Shown here: one piece after another, positions 43,753-56,668 of the stretch | Numbering within the stretch: the first letter of the stretch is position 1 | How the letters are laid out: each line of letters opens with the position of its first letter | NCBI GenBank assembly: GCA_016748015.1 | Contig: JAAOMT010000597.1 | Location: forward strand, 386,351-450,350 | Source: Geosiphon pyriformis | Lineage: Eukaryota > Glomeromycota > Glomeromycetes > Archaeosporales > Geosiphonaceae | DNA length: 64,000 nucleotides | Direction: 5' to 3' | Translations under genes and position numbers: made by a program | The notes under the pieces: generated by a model | Database searches by the model: none | What the model saw: the letters and a program-made list of their open reading frames with translations, nothing else | Told to the model about the DNA's origin: nothing

Positions 43753-44125
43753 AATAAAAGATTACTTATTGGCATTTATCTATTTTTTTTAATTTGTATA
43801 ATTGTAGTATTTAAAAATTATTAAATAAAAATATAACTAAAAAACACATCTAATATCTGATATTAAATTTTAAAAATATTAATGTAAGGCATAGAATTAT
43901 ATTAATATATTATCATTTGTTAATAGTATAAATTATTTTTCTATTTTCAGATTTTTTAGTTATCTTTTGGAAAAATTAATAACTAAGATATTTTATGAAA
44001 TTAATCTTATATATTTATACTTATTTAATTTGTTTTTTAAAGTTGAATTCTCTTTAATTAATTATATTATTCTATAATTTTGTTCTTTTTTGCTATTTAT
44101 TAGTTTGTTATTCTAACCCATAACA
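43753..44125 (+). repeat. A4 3' LTR, second part
   Basis: Begins with the second copy of aataaaagatt and continues the family A LTR to its end cccataaca at 44125. Heavily A+T-shifted. Confidence 0.85.
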
Positions 44126-44239
44126 ATAATATAACAATATAGTTAAATTGTTAATATATTAAATTTTAATTAATTTTTGTTAATTTTAAAAATAAAACAA
44201 ATTATATCTTTGTATATAATTTTGTTTATTTTTTTTTAT
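44126..44239. other. AT-rich spacer between A4 and L1
   Basis: 114 bp of almost pure A and T. I see no gene or signal. It may be the original DNA flanking both elements. Confidence 0.4.
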
Positions 44240-44329
44240 TATGCTTTATGAATGAGATCCAAACACTACTTAAAACTATACATCAAAAAAATAATCTAAA
44301 CTAGGTGTAAATCATGCATTTTCTATATG

Positions 44330-45815
44330 TAACCAACTACTTAAATCAATTAGAACAATATTACTCAGCTATATGAACTGAAACAGAATTACTAATTCCT
44401 AAAAAAAATAAACAAAACTTACAAAAGCCAAAATAAATACCAAATGTCTCAGTGATGCCAAGCAACTTGATCACACCAGCCAATAACCTTAAAGCCAAAC
44501 CAGAAATCAAAACGAAAGCTGATTTATCTAGCAGGATCAAGCCATTCTTTTCTATATAAGCACAATATTTAGCACAAACTAATTAGACATTGTCTCTAAA
44601 AGCAAGACAGAGAGAATACACAAACTCAAAAATCTTCAAACTAGCAATCTTGGGATCATGGAAAACAGAGATAGTCTCATAAAACCAACTATCAAAAACA
44701 AAATCCTTAAAGAGAGCCATAATGACAGAGACATCAGAAACACTGGAAAACAATAGCTGTAACACACATAACAAAGAATAAGAAAAGCCAAAAAGAGTCT
44801 TCCAAGAAGCTATAAAGGTATCCAATATCTGAAGATAAGTAGAATCATTAATGTCACAAGAGAAAGCATGATCCAACACCTTTACAACATCACAATACAA
44901 ACACAACACACTAGGGTAATATCAGTTATAAAGTCGCTTCTAAATGGCAACAGGCAGCCAATGATGCAAAGCTTTCATAAAATAAGTGCATGTAAAAGCC
45001 ATAGGCCTGCCAGTAAAACCAGTGACCATGTGCAAATCAAAGTGCTATACCAATGAAAAGCTAAACCAATCAATGTTAAAAATCAGATTACTATCTAAAA
45101 ACATAGAACCAGAACCAACCTCCTAATGAGCATGACAAATGGAACAAAAAACATTGTAAACAAAGTATCTAGAATTGCCAGAAACCATACAACTATCAGC
45201 TACCAAAAAACATTCATTTAAATAGGAAGAAAAGTACCAATTAGAGAGAGAAGTGGCATCAGCATGCTTATTTTCCAAAACACTGAAGTGGCTTTTTATT
45301 TTAAGCCAAAAAACTATTAAATTTTTATTGTGAACTATATTAACAATATGTTGACATTCAATCCAACAATGATTGTAAAACTTTAGAGACACCAAACCAA
45401 GTTCCGACTTATAAGCATCCAAAGCAGATTGACTATCTGAAAACAAATAAACAAAGCTAAATGGAGAAACACACTTTAGAGCCAATGCAATAGCTTGCAT
45501 CTCTGCCAAAGTGAATAACATCAAATCCAAAACACCTATATCTAAACTCAAATCAATGTTTTCAAAAAAAACTGCAGCACCAGCCCTTTTGTTAACCCTG
45601 CCCAGATTTTTCAGAGATCTATTTATATATACCAAAAAACTGCCAGAAAAAACCCAAGAAAGCTGATCACAAACAGAGCCAAAGTCACAAGACTTAAAAA
45701 TATTTAGAAAACTAACACTATTCAAAACAGTAGAATGTGTAGAAGAAGAGATTACACCATCGAGAAATGCAATAGAAATCTTAAACCATTTAGAAGTTGG
45801 GCTGTAGAAGTTCAA
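44330..45815 (-). pseudogene. L1 ORF2: RNase H and C-terminal CCHC-like finger
   Basis: The 230-codon open part 45123-45815 has an RNase H: the I-N-R-S-L block, where the first Asp reads Asn; A-E-M-Q-A-I-A-L (Glu); F-S-D-S-Q-S-A-L-D-A (Asp); and E-N-K-H-A-D-A. The next open part, 44583-44909, has C-L-Y-C-D...D-H-A-F-S-C, a C-x2-C...H...C finger common at the end of RNase H-bearing LINE ORF2. Stops separate them. Confidence 0.84.
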
Positions 45816-48131
45816 TATCTTTTATCACTTAAAAGTATACCAATCATAAATAGCACCATGATAATTGTGAAGTTAATCTACAAAGACAATGCCATATCTT
45901 CAGAGAAAAGGAAGATACTTGAAAAATCTCAATTCACCAAGAACAGCAGACATGAACACCCCACCACAGAAATAAAAAAGACTGTCAAACAAGCCATTCA
46001 GGAACAAATTGTACTCTAGAAAAATACAAACCATGCTTATCAGAAAGTTATCAGAAGAACTAATCTGAATATGAGCAGGAAAACTCAAAAGATGAACAAA
46101 ATGTCAATACAGAATTTGCAAGTCATGAAATCTGTAAGCAAACAAATGACTTATAATCTCACCAGAATTCACAAAGCTAATAAGGGAAGTCACTTTACTC
46201 TCTAACTGAATTTGAACAAAAGATTTCAAATCATAAAATAAAAGATAGTAGATTGTATTGCCAGAAAAATTAATAGGGAGATTTAACTTGAATTTCAGGC
46301 CTTTATGAATTAAAACATCTCACTTGTTATATATACCAACTGGAACAAAACTAAACTATGTCCTATAGCTAACAATAGAATAAAGAACAGCTAACACCAA
46401 ATACAAGAACTGCTTATCCAAGACAGCCTTTTTCAGAACCAGATTGACAAAAAAGTGAACATCTAAATATGTTTTAGCCAAGCCAGACTTTAAAAAACCA
46501 TCCATTGAAAGAAAGATATCCAAATATCAATGAAATTCTTCTTTTTTGGTAATAAAAATGGGCAATTCACTAATAAACAAAGAAGATTTATCAACTTTGC
46601 AATTGATAAGAATGGTCATTATTTTGTTGTTATTAATAGAGATGTTATTGATTTGAAAAAATTCACTAGCAATATTGAAAATATGTTGAGTAGCAATCTG
46701 ACTGCTACCAACTCAAATTGTTTCATCAACGAAGGCATCAGCAGTGAAAAAAGAGGAAAGCCCAGCCTGAAACTTGGCATGACCATTCCTGGAAATAAAA
46801 TGAGAACTTAATCTATATTCACACATACTTTCCTGTCTTTTAATTTTGTATAAAAAAGGATCATAAAATATATGCCATAAGAGAAGAGAAAAAATCTTTC
46901 TCTGATCTAAACTATCATGGACATGATAACCATTCATCAAACCAAAATCAGTTATAATCCTGTTGGTACAACTCCTATGAACACTACCAAAAAATTGAAT
47001 AAATTTACTATACATTTTGATCAAAACCAAACTCTTCTCAAGATGTCTTCAGCCAACCAAATCATACACCTTCTGCATATTCTACAAAACCAGCCAGGGC
47101 TTCTGGTTTTTTTTCAGAGCATCTTTAACCACCAAACCAATTGCAAAAATGAGAAAATGGGTTGTTGTACTTTTTAAAACCAAAAAATTATTTTCACAAA
47201 GAATGTTAAAAGTACTGCAAGCCAATAAAATCCTATCAGAGAAAATTTTAGATAAAATCTTGCAAGCTGTTTCAATCAAAACAATAGGCCAAGTGTTTGT
47301 TAGAACACCCTCCCACTTATACAGTTTGGGAATTATCAAGACCCAAGCCTCCTTCCAAAAACTGGGCACTAACTCACCATAAAGACAAGAATTCAAGAGC
47401 ACCAAAAGCATATCTAAAATTGATTTGTTACAATGTTTCCAAAGCTTATTTAAGATATTTGAGAGACCAGCAGCTTTGCCATCAAGCAGATCACAAATCA
47501 CACCAAAAAGTTTATCAAACTTAATCAAACACATTACACCAAAAAAAGCTTCATCAAAAACATACTTCAAAGGCTAATATTGACAAGACTATACATTAGG
47601 AATATTAGTAACTACATCATGTTTCCTAGTCCAACTCTCCATAATTACATCTACCTTAGATTTAACCACATCAGGCTTTATAATTAGTTCATTATCAACA
47701 ACCAGATAGTCCAGCACCATTTTACAGAAAGAACACTCCAGTATACTCCTAATAGTATAATCTTTATTTATCACAAAGCTTTCTATTCTCTTATTTATAG
47801 CAGACCTAATATTTGCTTTATTAGCCCTCAGAGATTCAGCAAGCTTGGATGCATAATAAAACTTTTTAACAATATAAGGAGCAGAATGAACATAATCAAA
47901 GCTTGCACCAAAGTCTATGAAATCCTGAATAATCAAAGATTTAATATCATTTAAAGAGCTCCATTGCTTTATAAGAGAGACAAAACTAACAATATTTTTC
48001 TCATAAAAAGCCTTAACAATTTTTGAAACCAAAAGCTTTAGCTTATGAAACCTCGAAGAATTCTTGGTGAAAACACCATCAAAATCTTTGAACCACTTTC
48101 TTTTAAATATTTTACTAGCCAAAAAAGTCAT
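45816..48131 (-). pseudogene. L1 ORF2: reverse transcriptase
   Basis: Open parts are 47589-48131 (N-terminal region), 47082-47570 (fingers, with L-L-D-G-K-A-A-G-L-S, S-F-W-K-E-A, I-V-L-I-E-T-A-C-K), 46713-47030 (palm, active-site loop F-V-D-E-T where F-V-D-D-T would be expected) and 45900-46088 (thumb and beyond). It follows the usual LINE order. TGA or TAA stops stand at probable Trp/Gln. Confidence 0.85.
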
Positions 48132-48990
48132 TATTTTGCAAATAATATCTCACATTACATCCAGATCTGAGAATTTTATAGCAGCAGCAAACTCAACAGA
48201 GAACATTACAGTATTGGCTGATGTGGCTTCATTAAAATAGTTCCACTTATTCTCATCAGCACTCTTGAAATCAAACTTCCAATAATCTTTGTTTGCTTGT
48301 CTACAAATAGAGTTCAATTGCATATTCAAAAGTCTACTCAAACTTATGGATACAGAAACAACTTGGTAATCTGTATTAAAATGCTTACTGATTTCCAAAA
48401 TATTGTGATGTATTATCACATTAACCAAATTTGAAGAAACAAATATGTAATCAATTATTTTTATAATGCTTCTTGAATTTTCCCAAGTAGGTTTTTTTAC
48501 AGCCAAGCTACCTACCAAAAAATTAACCAGCCCCAAATCAAGGCATTTTTGAAAACTTGCACACTTATAAAAACCATCCTTATTGAAATCACCACCAAGG
48601 ATGATAAAAAAAGACTTGTTAATAGTCTTTGCAATAAGAGAGTTTATATCACTAGCCTAAAAAAACTGAACCACTGAGGAAGCACCAGCATAAAGCCCCA
48701 AAATTGACACAGAAAGTTTATTTTTGAAAAGTAATTTAATAGACAGAAACCAATCAGACATCTCAAAAACTTTGTACACATGTCTTGCCAAAGAAGAGTT
48801 CATAATAATCACAACACTAGCACCCAGATATTCAGATTCCAAACCAAAAATAAACACCTAAACACCATCAAATTTGTTGACAATTCAAGGGCAAATCTTT
48901 CTTTTCAGTTTCAATTCTGTAAAAATAAAGACCAAATTGTCTATGTCTTTGTGCCAACAAATAATATTATTCTGTTTTACAGAATTGTTT
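48132..48990 (-). pseudogene. L1 ORF2: apurinic-like endonuclease
   Basis: The N-terminal endonuclease that nicks the target for priming. Visible motifs are I-L-G-G-D-F-N-K (near 48590), I-D-Y-I-F-V-S-S (near 48440) and a final N-T-D-Y block where S/T-D-H is expected, so the catalytic His reads Tyr. Open segments are 48657-48857 and 48150-48536. Confidence 0.8.
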
Positions 48991-49243
48991 ATATCTCTGA
49001 TAATGCACATAGCAATTTTCCAGATAGGACTGCTTATTGAGAAAAGAGTTGAAAAGACACATTACTAGCCAGAACTAAACTATTAAATCAAGCAGACAAG
49101 CTCAAAATAGAAGCAAAGAGGCTTTTTAACAAATTTTTCAGTTTAACCACATAAGAAAAGACAAGAGGATTCAAAACAGCAGCAGTTTCACTACTAGTAG
49201 TCTTATTTAAACCCATTTCCATTATTATATTACCCTCCAGATT

Positions 49244-50910
49244 CTATAACAGGGGGGTTATTAGCAGCTGACATCTAGGACTAGGCTGGAAAACTGCTGA
49301 CATGAGTGATTTAAATCTCTTAGCCAACTCACCAATCTGTCCCACAAAGCTAGTAAGACTGCTTTCAATGTTGACCAACTGTAATTTTAATTTATTCATA
49401 ACAAAAGGAAGAGATTCACTATTATTAACAGAACTAAAATGAGGTTTATCATCACAAAACACATTTGTTAAATGAATTCTAACTATCAAAGCCCAAGTTT
49501 TGCCACTAAAAAACAGAAGATAGAAGATAGACACAGATTTTTTTTCATATATCTTAGCCAGCCTAAACTGAAAGAAAAGCTTTTTTGCTCCTGGAAGCTA
49601 ACAAACTATTCAATGTCTTACAAAAGAGAGATGTATAACCTGAAGCCTTACAAACTGAACACAGAGCAAGCAACAAGTGAGACCAGCAAATACCAATTTT
49701 TTTTATAATTGAAGTCATATCTAAAGCCCTATTTAGATCCGACTTAGAACCAAAATACACAGTAGCACAGCAAGCATGAGCATAGATAACTGAATTATGC
49801 TTAATAACACAAGTTTTCCCACTGACTAAACCAATAAATTTTTAGATATTATGAGCAGTTGTACTTATAAAAAGAATATACAACAAAGCTCTAAACTCAT
49901 TTTTGAAATCCCATATGTGTTTATTAATATTAGCCCTAACCACTTGCACTGTATCTTTCCCAATAAGAATGGACCACTCAGCAGCCAAAAAATCAGCCTG
50001 ATCCTGATTATTCAACTCGATAATCACCTTCTGCCATAGACCAATCAGCTGTATCTTGATTGACTTAATGATTCCAAACTCAGCTACAGTGATGTATATA
50101 GCCTTAATAAATGTTTCCACTGGAATCTCCTTCAGCACAATTGTCTGATTCATACAATTGTTGACAGGATGCTTAAAATTGGTGTTTACCACAATACCAT
50201 AATCATTAACCAATTTTACCATAGCCATTATTGTCTTTTCAAAAGTGAAAGAGACCCAAATAATTCCACCAAATTTTAAAAAGACAGAGGCTCTTCCAAA
50301 ACCATTCATACCAAAGAAAGTTTTTCTGACATAAGACAACTTTTTCTGAAAGAATTTATCAGCTACTATTATGAAATTAATATTCAAAGCAAAAGACTTC
50401 TTAACTGAAACTTGCATCACAGATTTGAGAGAGAGAGGAAGAAAGCAAGAATAACCCATCCAAAACATTATCATCATTATTACTCTTCATGCTAAAATTA
50501 ATAATACCTAGAGACTTTCCAAGAGTGCATTTTATAACAACCATTTTGGAACTTTTGGGTGTTATTTCAATATTATCACTATCAAACTCTCCCCTATTTT
50601 CTTGCTGAAAGCTGGTTTTCTTCACCAAGTACTTTTTCTCTATATTAATACTCTCTAACTCAGTAGTATTTTTACTTATACATTTAGTTAAATCACTAGA
50701 AGCACCACTAGCAAAAACACCAACCATCTTGACAGTTTTTTTTAATAAGACACTCTTGTGTTTTTTTTTAAAAGAAGAGTCAATTACAGCAGGACCAAAA
50801 AATGACTTCTTTTTGGATTCCTTCATAACAGAAATGTCACCACTAACAACAGCCTCATATTTGAACAGAAAAAGTTGTGAAGTGTCTAACTGAATAGTGA
50901 AAAAAAACAA
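49244..50910 (-). pseudogene. L1 ORF1
   Basis: Open parts 50401-50910 (Ser/Lys-rich, probably disordered N-terminus), 49842-50477 (conserved domain with K-E-I-P-V-E-T-F-I-K-A-I, an RRM-like fold by pattern), 49563-49760 (knuckle C-S-V-C-x4-Y-x4-C, His lost to Tyr) and 49244-49534. ORF1 proteins bind the LINE RNA. L4 (56496-56668) carries a diverged version of the conserved domain. Confidence 0.75.
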
Positions 50911-50945
50911 AGACAGGAAAAACTTCTTTTAAAAAAATGTACTTT

Positions 50946-53299
50946 TTCAGAAATTTAGGATGTAGGAAAGAAAGAAGTTTTTATTTTTGCTTTGTTTAAT
51001 TAGTATATTAAATTATTTAATCTTAAAAATTAAGCTAATTAAATAAAAATTAAATTAAATAATTTCTTTTTTATTTTTGATTATAATTTTTAATAATTTT
51101 ATTAATTTAATAATAAAATATGTGATTTTGAGTAAAGTAATATTTTGATAAGTTTTAAAACTTAATTAATTTTTTTACTAATATGTTTTTATCTAATTAT
51201 AGTATTATTAAATATTAATTAAAATTTTTGTAAAAATAATTGTTTAATAATTTCCACATGTATTTTATTCTTAATAAACAATTAGGATTAGTATTTTTGG
51301 TGCTTTTTTTATATTTAATAATATAATTATATAATATTAATATTTGTAATTATTTGGTATATTTTTTTGTTAATCTTTTTTTGCTTTTTAATCAAACCAA
51401 ACTTTTATAATTTGTGATAATATTAAAAAGTTAATACTGTAAATATATATCAAAATAAACACAATTTTAAACTAATATTAAGTATTTCAACTTATATGTT
51501 ATATAGTTTTGTTTTATTATATTAAAATTTTTATTAATATAAACAATTATATATTTTTTCTATTATTATTATTTTAAGAAAAATAGCACCAAATTTAATT
51601 TTTAAAATATTTATAGCCAAAATAAATTTCTTGTTAAAATTTGAATAAATTATAATTGATAATTTAATAAGCTTTTATTTAAAATATTTAAAAATTTTTG
51701 TAGTGTTTTAATTTATTTAAATTTTATATTTTTAAATAATAAATAAATAAGAAATTTGGTAATATTTAAATTTTTTTTTACAAAATAGCAATAGTAAAAT
51801 GCAAATTTTATAAGTTTTTAACTTTTAATATATTTTAGAATGCTAAAAAGTTTTTTACTTTTTTTATTTTTAATAAATCTGGTTTTATTTTATTTTTTTT
51901 AATTATATGTCTTAAAATGCTAATTTATTTTTTTAAAAAAACATTTTTCTAAGTTTAATTTAAGTTTAATATGTTTTAATCTTTCAAAAACTTATTATAA
52001 ATATTAGAAATAATTCATAAATGTTAATAAAAAAATATTGGTATTATTTAAATAGAAAACAAAAAAATTGTTATAAAATTTCAAAATAAATTATGTTTAT
52101 TAATCATTGAAATATTATAAAATTATTAAATTTTTAATTGCTATGTTGTATGATAAATACTGTTTTGTGTTTGTTTTTTAAAATTTATTTTTATCTGTTT
52201 AAAAATATTAAAAATTTTGTTAATTAATAATATTAGGTATAAATTTTTGGTTGTTTTGTTGTTTAATTTTTGATAATTAACACAAAATTTTAATTTTTAA
52301 TTTTTTTTTTATTAAAACAACCAGTAAAAATTAAAAACTTATTAAAAATTAAATTATTCTATTTTTTAATAAAATTATGTTTTATTAGCAGAATACAATA
52401 AATATATTGTTTTTTAAATTTAATGTTTTCAATAAAAATTTAGTGTTAAACCAAATTAGTTTTTTAAATTTATTATTATATAAAAATATATCAAAATATT
52501 TTAAAATTAATGTTTTTAATTGTTATTATTAATTAAAATTTATTGTTTTAATATTTAATTTGGTTATTTTTCTGATATAAATTGATAGTATTTTAATAAT
52601 AGCTGTCAATTTATTAAAGTAAGTTTACTGTAAAGTATAATTTTTAAAAAATTTAAAATTTCTTGTAATATTATTGTATTTTTTAATTTTATTTAAGTAT
52701 TTAATAATAGTATTTTTTAAAATATAATAAGTTTTTTCTGTAATATTTGTAATAGAAATTTTTAATTATTGAATTTGTTATTTGTATTAATTTTTTATAA
52801 TTTTCAATTGATATAAATTTCACAATTTTTATTAATGATAAAAAAAATTGCATGTGTAATTTTTTTCTTTAATTTAATAATATATAATTTTTTTGAATTG
52901 TTTTACAATAAAACTATTAAGTTTTCTGTATATTTAAAGTTGATTATTTATTTTTAAATACTTGTTTTTTTTTGTAAAACTTAATTATAATACCATTTAA
53001 ATTATTGCTCTTAATAGAATTTTAACTACTATTTTTAAGTTGATTTTTGTAATAATTTTAAATAGCAATATTGTAAATTGGTCTTTTAAATAATATAAAT
53101 TAAATCTAATATTAATTAAATAGATTCTTTTAAATATTAATTTTTTGTTTTAAGCCAATATAGATTACAAAATATTTTGACTTGAATTTATTAAATGAGT
53201 TTTGTTAATTTATTGCTTGATTTTAATATTGTTAATTTTCAAATTTCATTTTTTTTTAAGTTTTTTTTATATTAATACTCTTTATAATATTAACTTTAG
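50946..53299. other. Extremely AT-rich region, nothing recognisable
   Basis: About 2.3 kb of nearly pure A+T. The plus strand is T-heavy, with no open frame of note. The T bias resembles the coding strand of the local LINEs, so a fully decayed plus-strand LINE is possible but unproven. Confidence 0.5.
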
Positions 53300-54066
53300 T
53301 ACAAAATATGACAGTTTTTACAAAATTAAGTATTAATTTAAATAAAATATAATAGTTAGTAGTTTTTTTGAAATTTTTTAACAAATTAAATATATTATAA
53401 TTAACAATTTTATTATCTATTTTAGCTAATATTTTTCAATATTATATTTTTTTTAATAGTTTTTTTTATTTTGGCCTATGCTATATTGTATAACTTATTC
53501 TTATTATATATATAATATTTTAATTTTTTTAATATTCTGTTAAATACTGTTTTAAATAATATTTTTTTTTATTTAGTTACAAATAAAAATTATGTATTAA
53601 TAAGTTATATTATATATATTTTTTCTGTTTAATATATTAATTTAGTTGTATTTTTTTAGTAATAATTTTTTACAAGTAAAACATAGTAACTTAATAACAA
53701 AAAAACAATAACTCTTGATTATGACTATTAACAGAATATTAATTTCTATTTTTATTTGTTTTTTAATTTACTAATTGATTAAAAAAAGTATTAAAATTAT
53801 AATATCAAGAATTGTTTGATAAAAAATACCAAAAAAAACATAAATATAGTTATAAAAACTAAAATTATTTATTAAAAAAATGTAAATACCAAAATAAAAT
53901 AGTTATTATATCAAAAAAAATAAGCATTACATATTATTAACTATTACAAAAAATTTTTGTTTATTATACAAAAAACTCTATTACCAAAATTTTCAGATTA
54001 TAGTAGTAATTAATTTAAATATTAAATTATGAAAATTTTATTAAACTCAAAAATTTATTTGTAATA
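53300..54066 (+). repeat. Fossil family C LTR
   Basis: Opposite in orientation to C1 and hugely A+T-shifted, yet colinear with the C LTR. Signposts are the string ctcttgattatgac at 53711-53724 (a retained landmark), the gataaaaaataccaaaa stretch at 53818, cattatac/ttattatacaaaaaac near 53960, and the end tttgtaata at 54066. I see no PBS after it, so it is either solo or a 3' LTR. The start is approximate. Confidence 0.65.
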
Positions 54067-55620
54067 ATATATTTAAAATTGCTTCAAATTTATAATTATT
54101 CTACTAAAATAAAAAATACAATTCAGAGTAAAAATAATAATTTATAGTTTAAATATTATTAAAAAAAACATATTATTTAATTAAATAATAATATTTAAAT
54201 TTAAGTTTTTAAAATAAATTAAAGTATTATTAATCATATTAAATAAACCAAAATTTTTTAAAAATTTATTAATAAAAACAATATCAATTTTTTTAAAAAT
54301 TGAAATATTCTAGAATAAGTAATATTACTTAAAATATTAAATTTAAACCTGTTTTTAATTAAGCAAAAAATTTTAAGCATATTTTTTATTAAAAACAGAT
54401 CATATTTCAAAAATATTTTAATAATTTCAACTAAAAAATTGTTTAAAAATTAATATATAATTTAACAAAATAATACAAAAAAATTTTAGATATTAATTTA
54501 AAACTTATAAATTTAAAAAGTATTAATTAAATAAACAGTTTAAAATATTATAAAAATATAAAAAAAAATAATATATTGTTTTAATTAAGAAATTTTTGAG
54601 TAAGCCAATTTTAAATCTTAATTTTTTTAATAAACACATTTTACTTGTTACAAATACTTTTAAAAACAAAATTAAATTATATATAATAACTTAAAATAAA
54701 ATACAGAACTGTTAAAATCAAATAAAAAAACTGTTTATTTAAGATAACTTTTTTCAAAATTATATTAACAAATTACTAATATAAAAAAAAACATTTTTTA
54801 TTTTTTAATTAATAAAAATAATTTTAGTTTTATTATTGTTAATAATAAAAAACTTATTAATAATGTTAAAAATACATTAAATAATAGCTTAATTGTTTTT
54901 AATTTAAATAATATCATTAATAAAAGTTTTAATAGCAAAATAAAATAATAAATCAATTATTGTTTTAATTTTATTAGTTTTAATAATATACTTAAAGTCA
55001 ATTTTATATTTATATAAATACTTATATTTTTTAATTTTACATAAGAAAAAATCATAAAAAAATTTCTAAAAACAATAAAAAAAATTTATTTTAATTTAAA
55101 TTATTATTTATTATATAATTATTTTTTAAACCAAAATTTGTGAATATTTTCAAAAAATTAGATAAATTTATTATATATCTTAATTTTAATAATATTTTTT
55201 ATAAATAATACTAGTTAACAAAATTATAAACTTTTTTTATATTTTATAAAATTAATTAAAACTTTTGTTCTTTTTTTAATACTAATTTTACTGCAAACAT
55301 TAAAAATTAATTTTTATAAAGAAAATTAAATTTACAATAAGTTGTTAAAATATAATCAAACAAAACTTTTAAAATTTTTTTTCTTAAATTTTAATTAAAG
55401 CCAATATTAAGAATTTAACAAATTTTGTTAAACTATTAAATATGATTTGTTGACTTAAAAAAATAAACAATTTAATATTAATAATTTTACAAACATAAAT
55501 TGAAAAATAAATTTAAGTTGTGGATCATAAATAAATTTAATAGAATTAAAGTTTTTATATTAAATATAAAAATTAGCAAAAAATTTTTTATTTTTTTAAA
55601 TTTTATAATTACAACCAAAG
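54067..55620 (-). pseudogene. Fossil LINE L3 (ORF2 RT region)
   Basis: Colinear with L1 from about 45740 to 47570. The best anchors are 54635-54780 with L1 46310-46460, 54815-54940 with L1 46545-46735, and 55040-55200 with L1 46850-47010. Nearly all differences replace G or C of L1 by A or T. No open frame remains. Confidence 0.68.
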
Positions 55621-56668
55621 CAAAAAAGTAAAAAAACTACAACTGTTACTTTTTTTTTAGTATTTTACAAAGTTTTAACCAGAAAAGTTTTTTTTATTGT
55701 AAAAACAGCTAAACAAAATATTTTAAAAGTTTTCTTTTTAGCTGATAATAGTAAAAAGCTATCTTTGATAATTATTAAAACATCTTTTTCATCTTTGGCT
55801 GGTTTTTTACCAGTCAAAATTTTTTTAAAAAAACATACTTAGATTAATTTTAGTGTTGCTTCTACTTTTTCTAAAAACCTAAAAAGTTTCTATAATAAAT
55901 CAGTTAACAAGCTAGTTTTTCTTAACTATAGTTTTTATACTTGGTGTGTTTAATACTACTTCTTTAAAAATAATGGTCAAAAAAACCAAAGTTTCAAAAA
56001 AGTAAAAGCAGCTGCTTGTTTTTGCTATTATTACACTAAACTTTTTTGTGGTTCTTAATAAAATCTCAGATAAAATCTTTGTTATATTATTTAATTTATC
56101 ATTTAAGATAGACCAAAATTAATTACTAACTATATTGTTAAATATAGTATTTTTTAGCAAATCATTACTGGTTTTAGAAGCAAAACAACAGTTTTCTGTT
56201 AGATCATCTGTTTTTGGAAACTAAATTGATAAAATAAAAACTGAATCATTATTTTTGCTGGTTTCTGATACTATTGTTGGTAGTGCTTAGAAAATTATTT
56301 CTAATCATCAAAAATTTTACTAGATAGATGGCTTTTATTTTGGTGTTTGATGTTACTTTTAAAATTAAATTGACTTATATTAAGATTGTTTTTTAGTCTG
56401 TACATTGTTTTTTGAATATAAAATCAGTATTAAAGAACAATGTAAAGTTTTTTTGCATAGAATTTGCTTTTTAAAAGTCTTTAGAAACTGTATTTTTGGT
56501 TAAGTTTACAAGTTTTGTTTATTTGGCCACTCTTAAAATTGCCAAATTTTTAGTAGTTTCTGAATCTGGTTTTTTTTCTGCTGCTATTGTACTATATAAT
56601 ATGCCTTTTGGTATATTTGTTGCTAATATTAAAACAGTATTTAGTGTGTTTGGTAAAATTGTTTATGT
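55621..56668 (+). pseudogene. LINE ORF1 fragment L4, cut by B2
   Basis: A plus-strand ORF1 with the Lys/Ser-rich N-terminal part broken by stops and an open C-terminal part from 56496: F-T-S-F-V-Y-L-A-T-L, then the conserved M-P-F-G-I-F-V-A-N-I-K-T-V-F-S-V-F-G-K-I block, RRM-like and related to L1 49842-50477. The open frame to 56726 is chimeric, as its end lies in the B2 LTR. The rest of the LINE should lie beyond B2, outside the window. Confidence 0.7.

Larger units (their letters stand above)
44240..50945 (-). mobile_element. LINE L1, near full length
   Basis: A minus-strand non-LTR element with ORF1, ORF2 and an A-rich 3' end on the minus strand (plus-strand T-run at about 44222-44240). 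The 5' end is set by the start of ORF1 and may extend slightly further. I could not identify a target duplication. It has fewer stops than the other LINEs, but each domain is interrupted. Confidence 0.87.

Noticed and set aside
44126-44239. Possible tRNA or small RNA gene between A4 and L1.
   Set aside because: Nearly pure A+T with no cloverleaf or box motifs visible.
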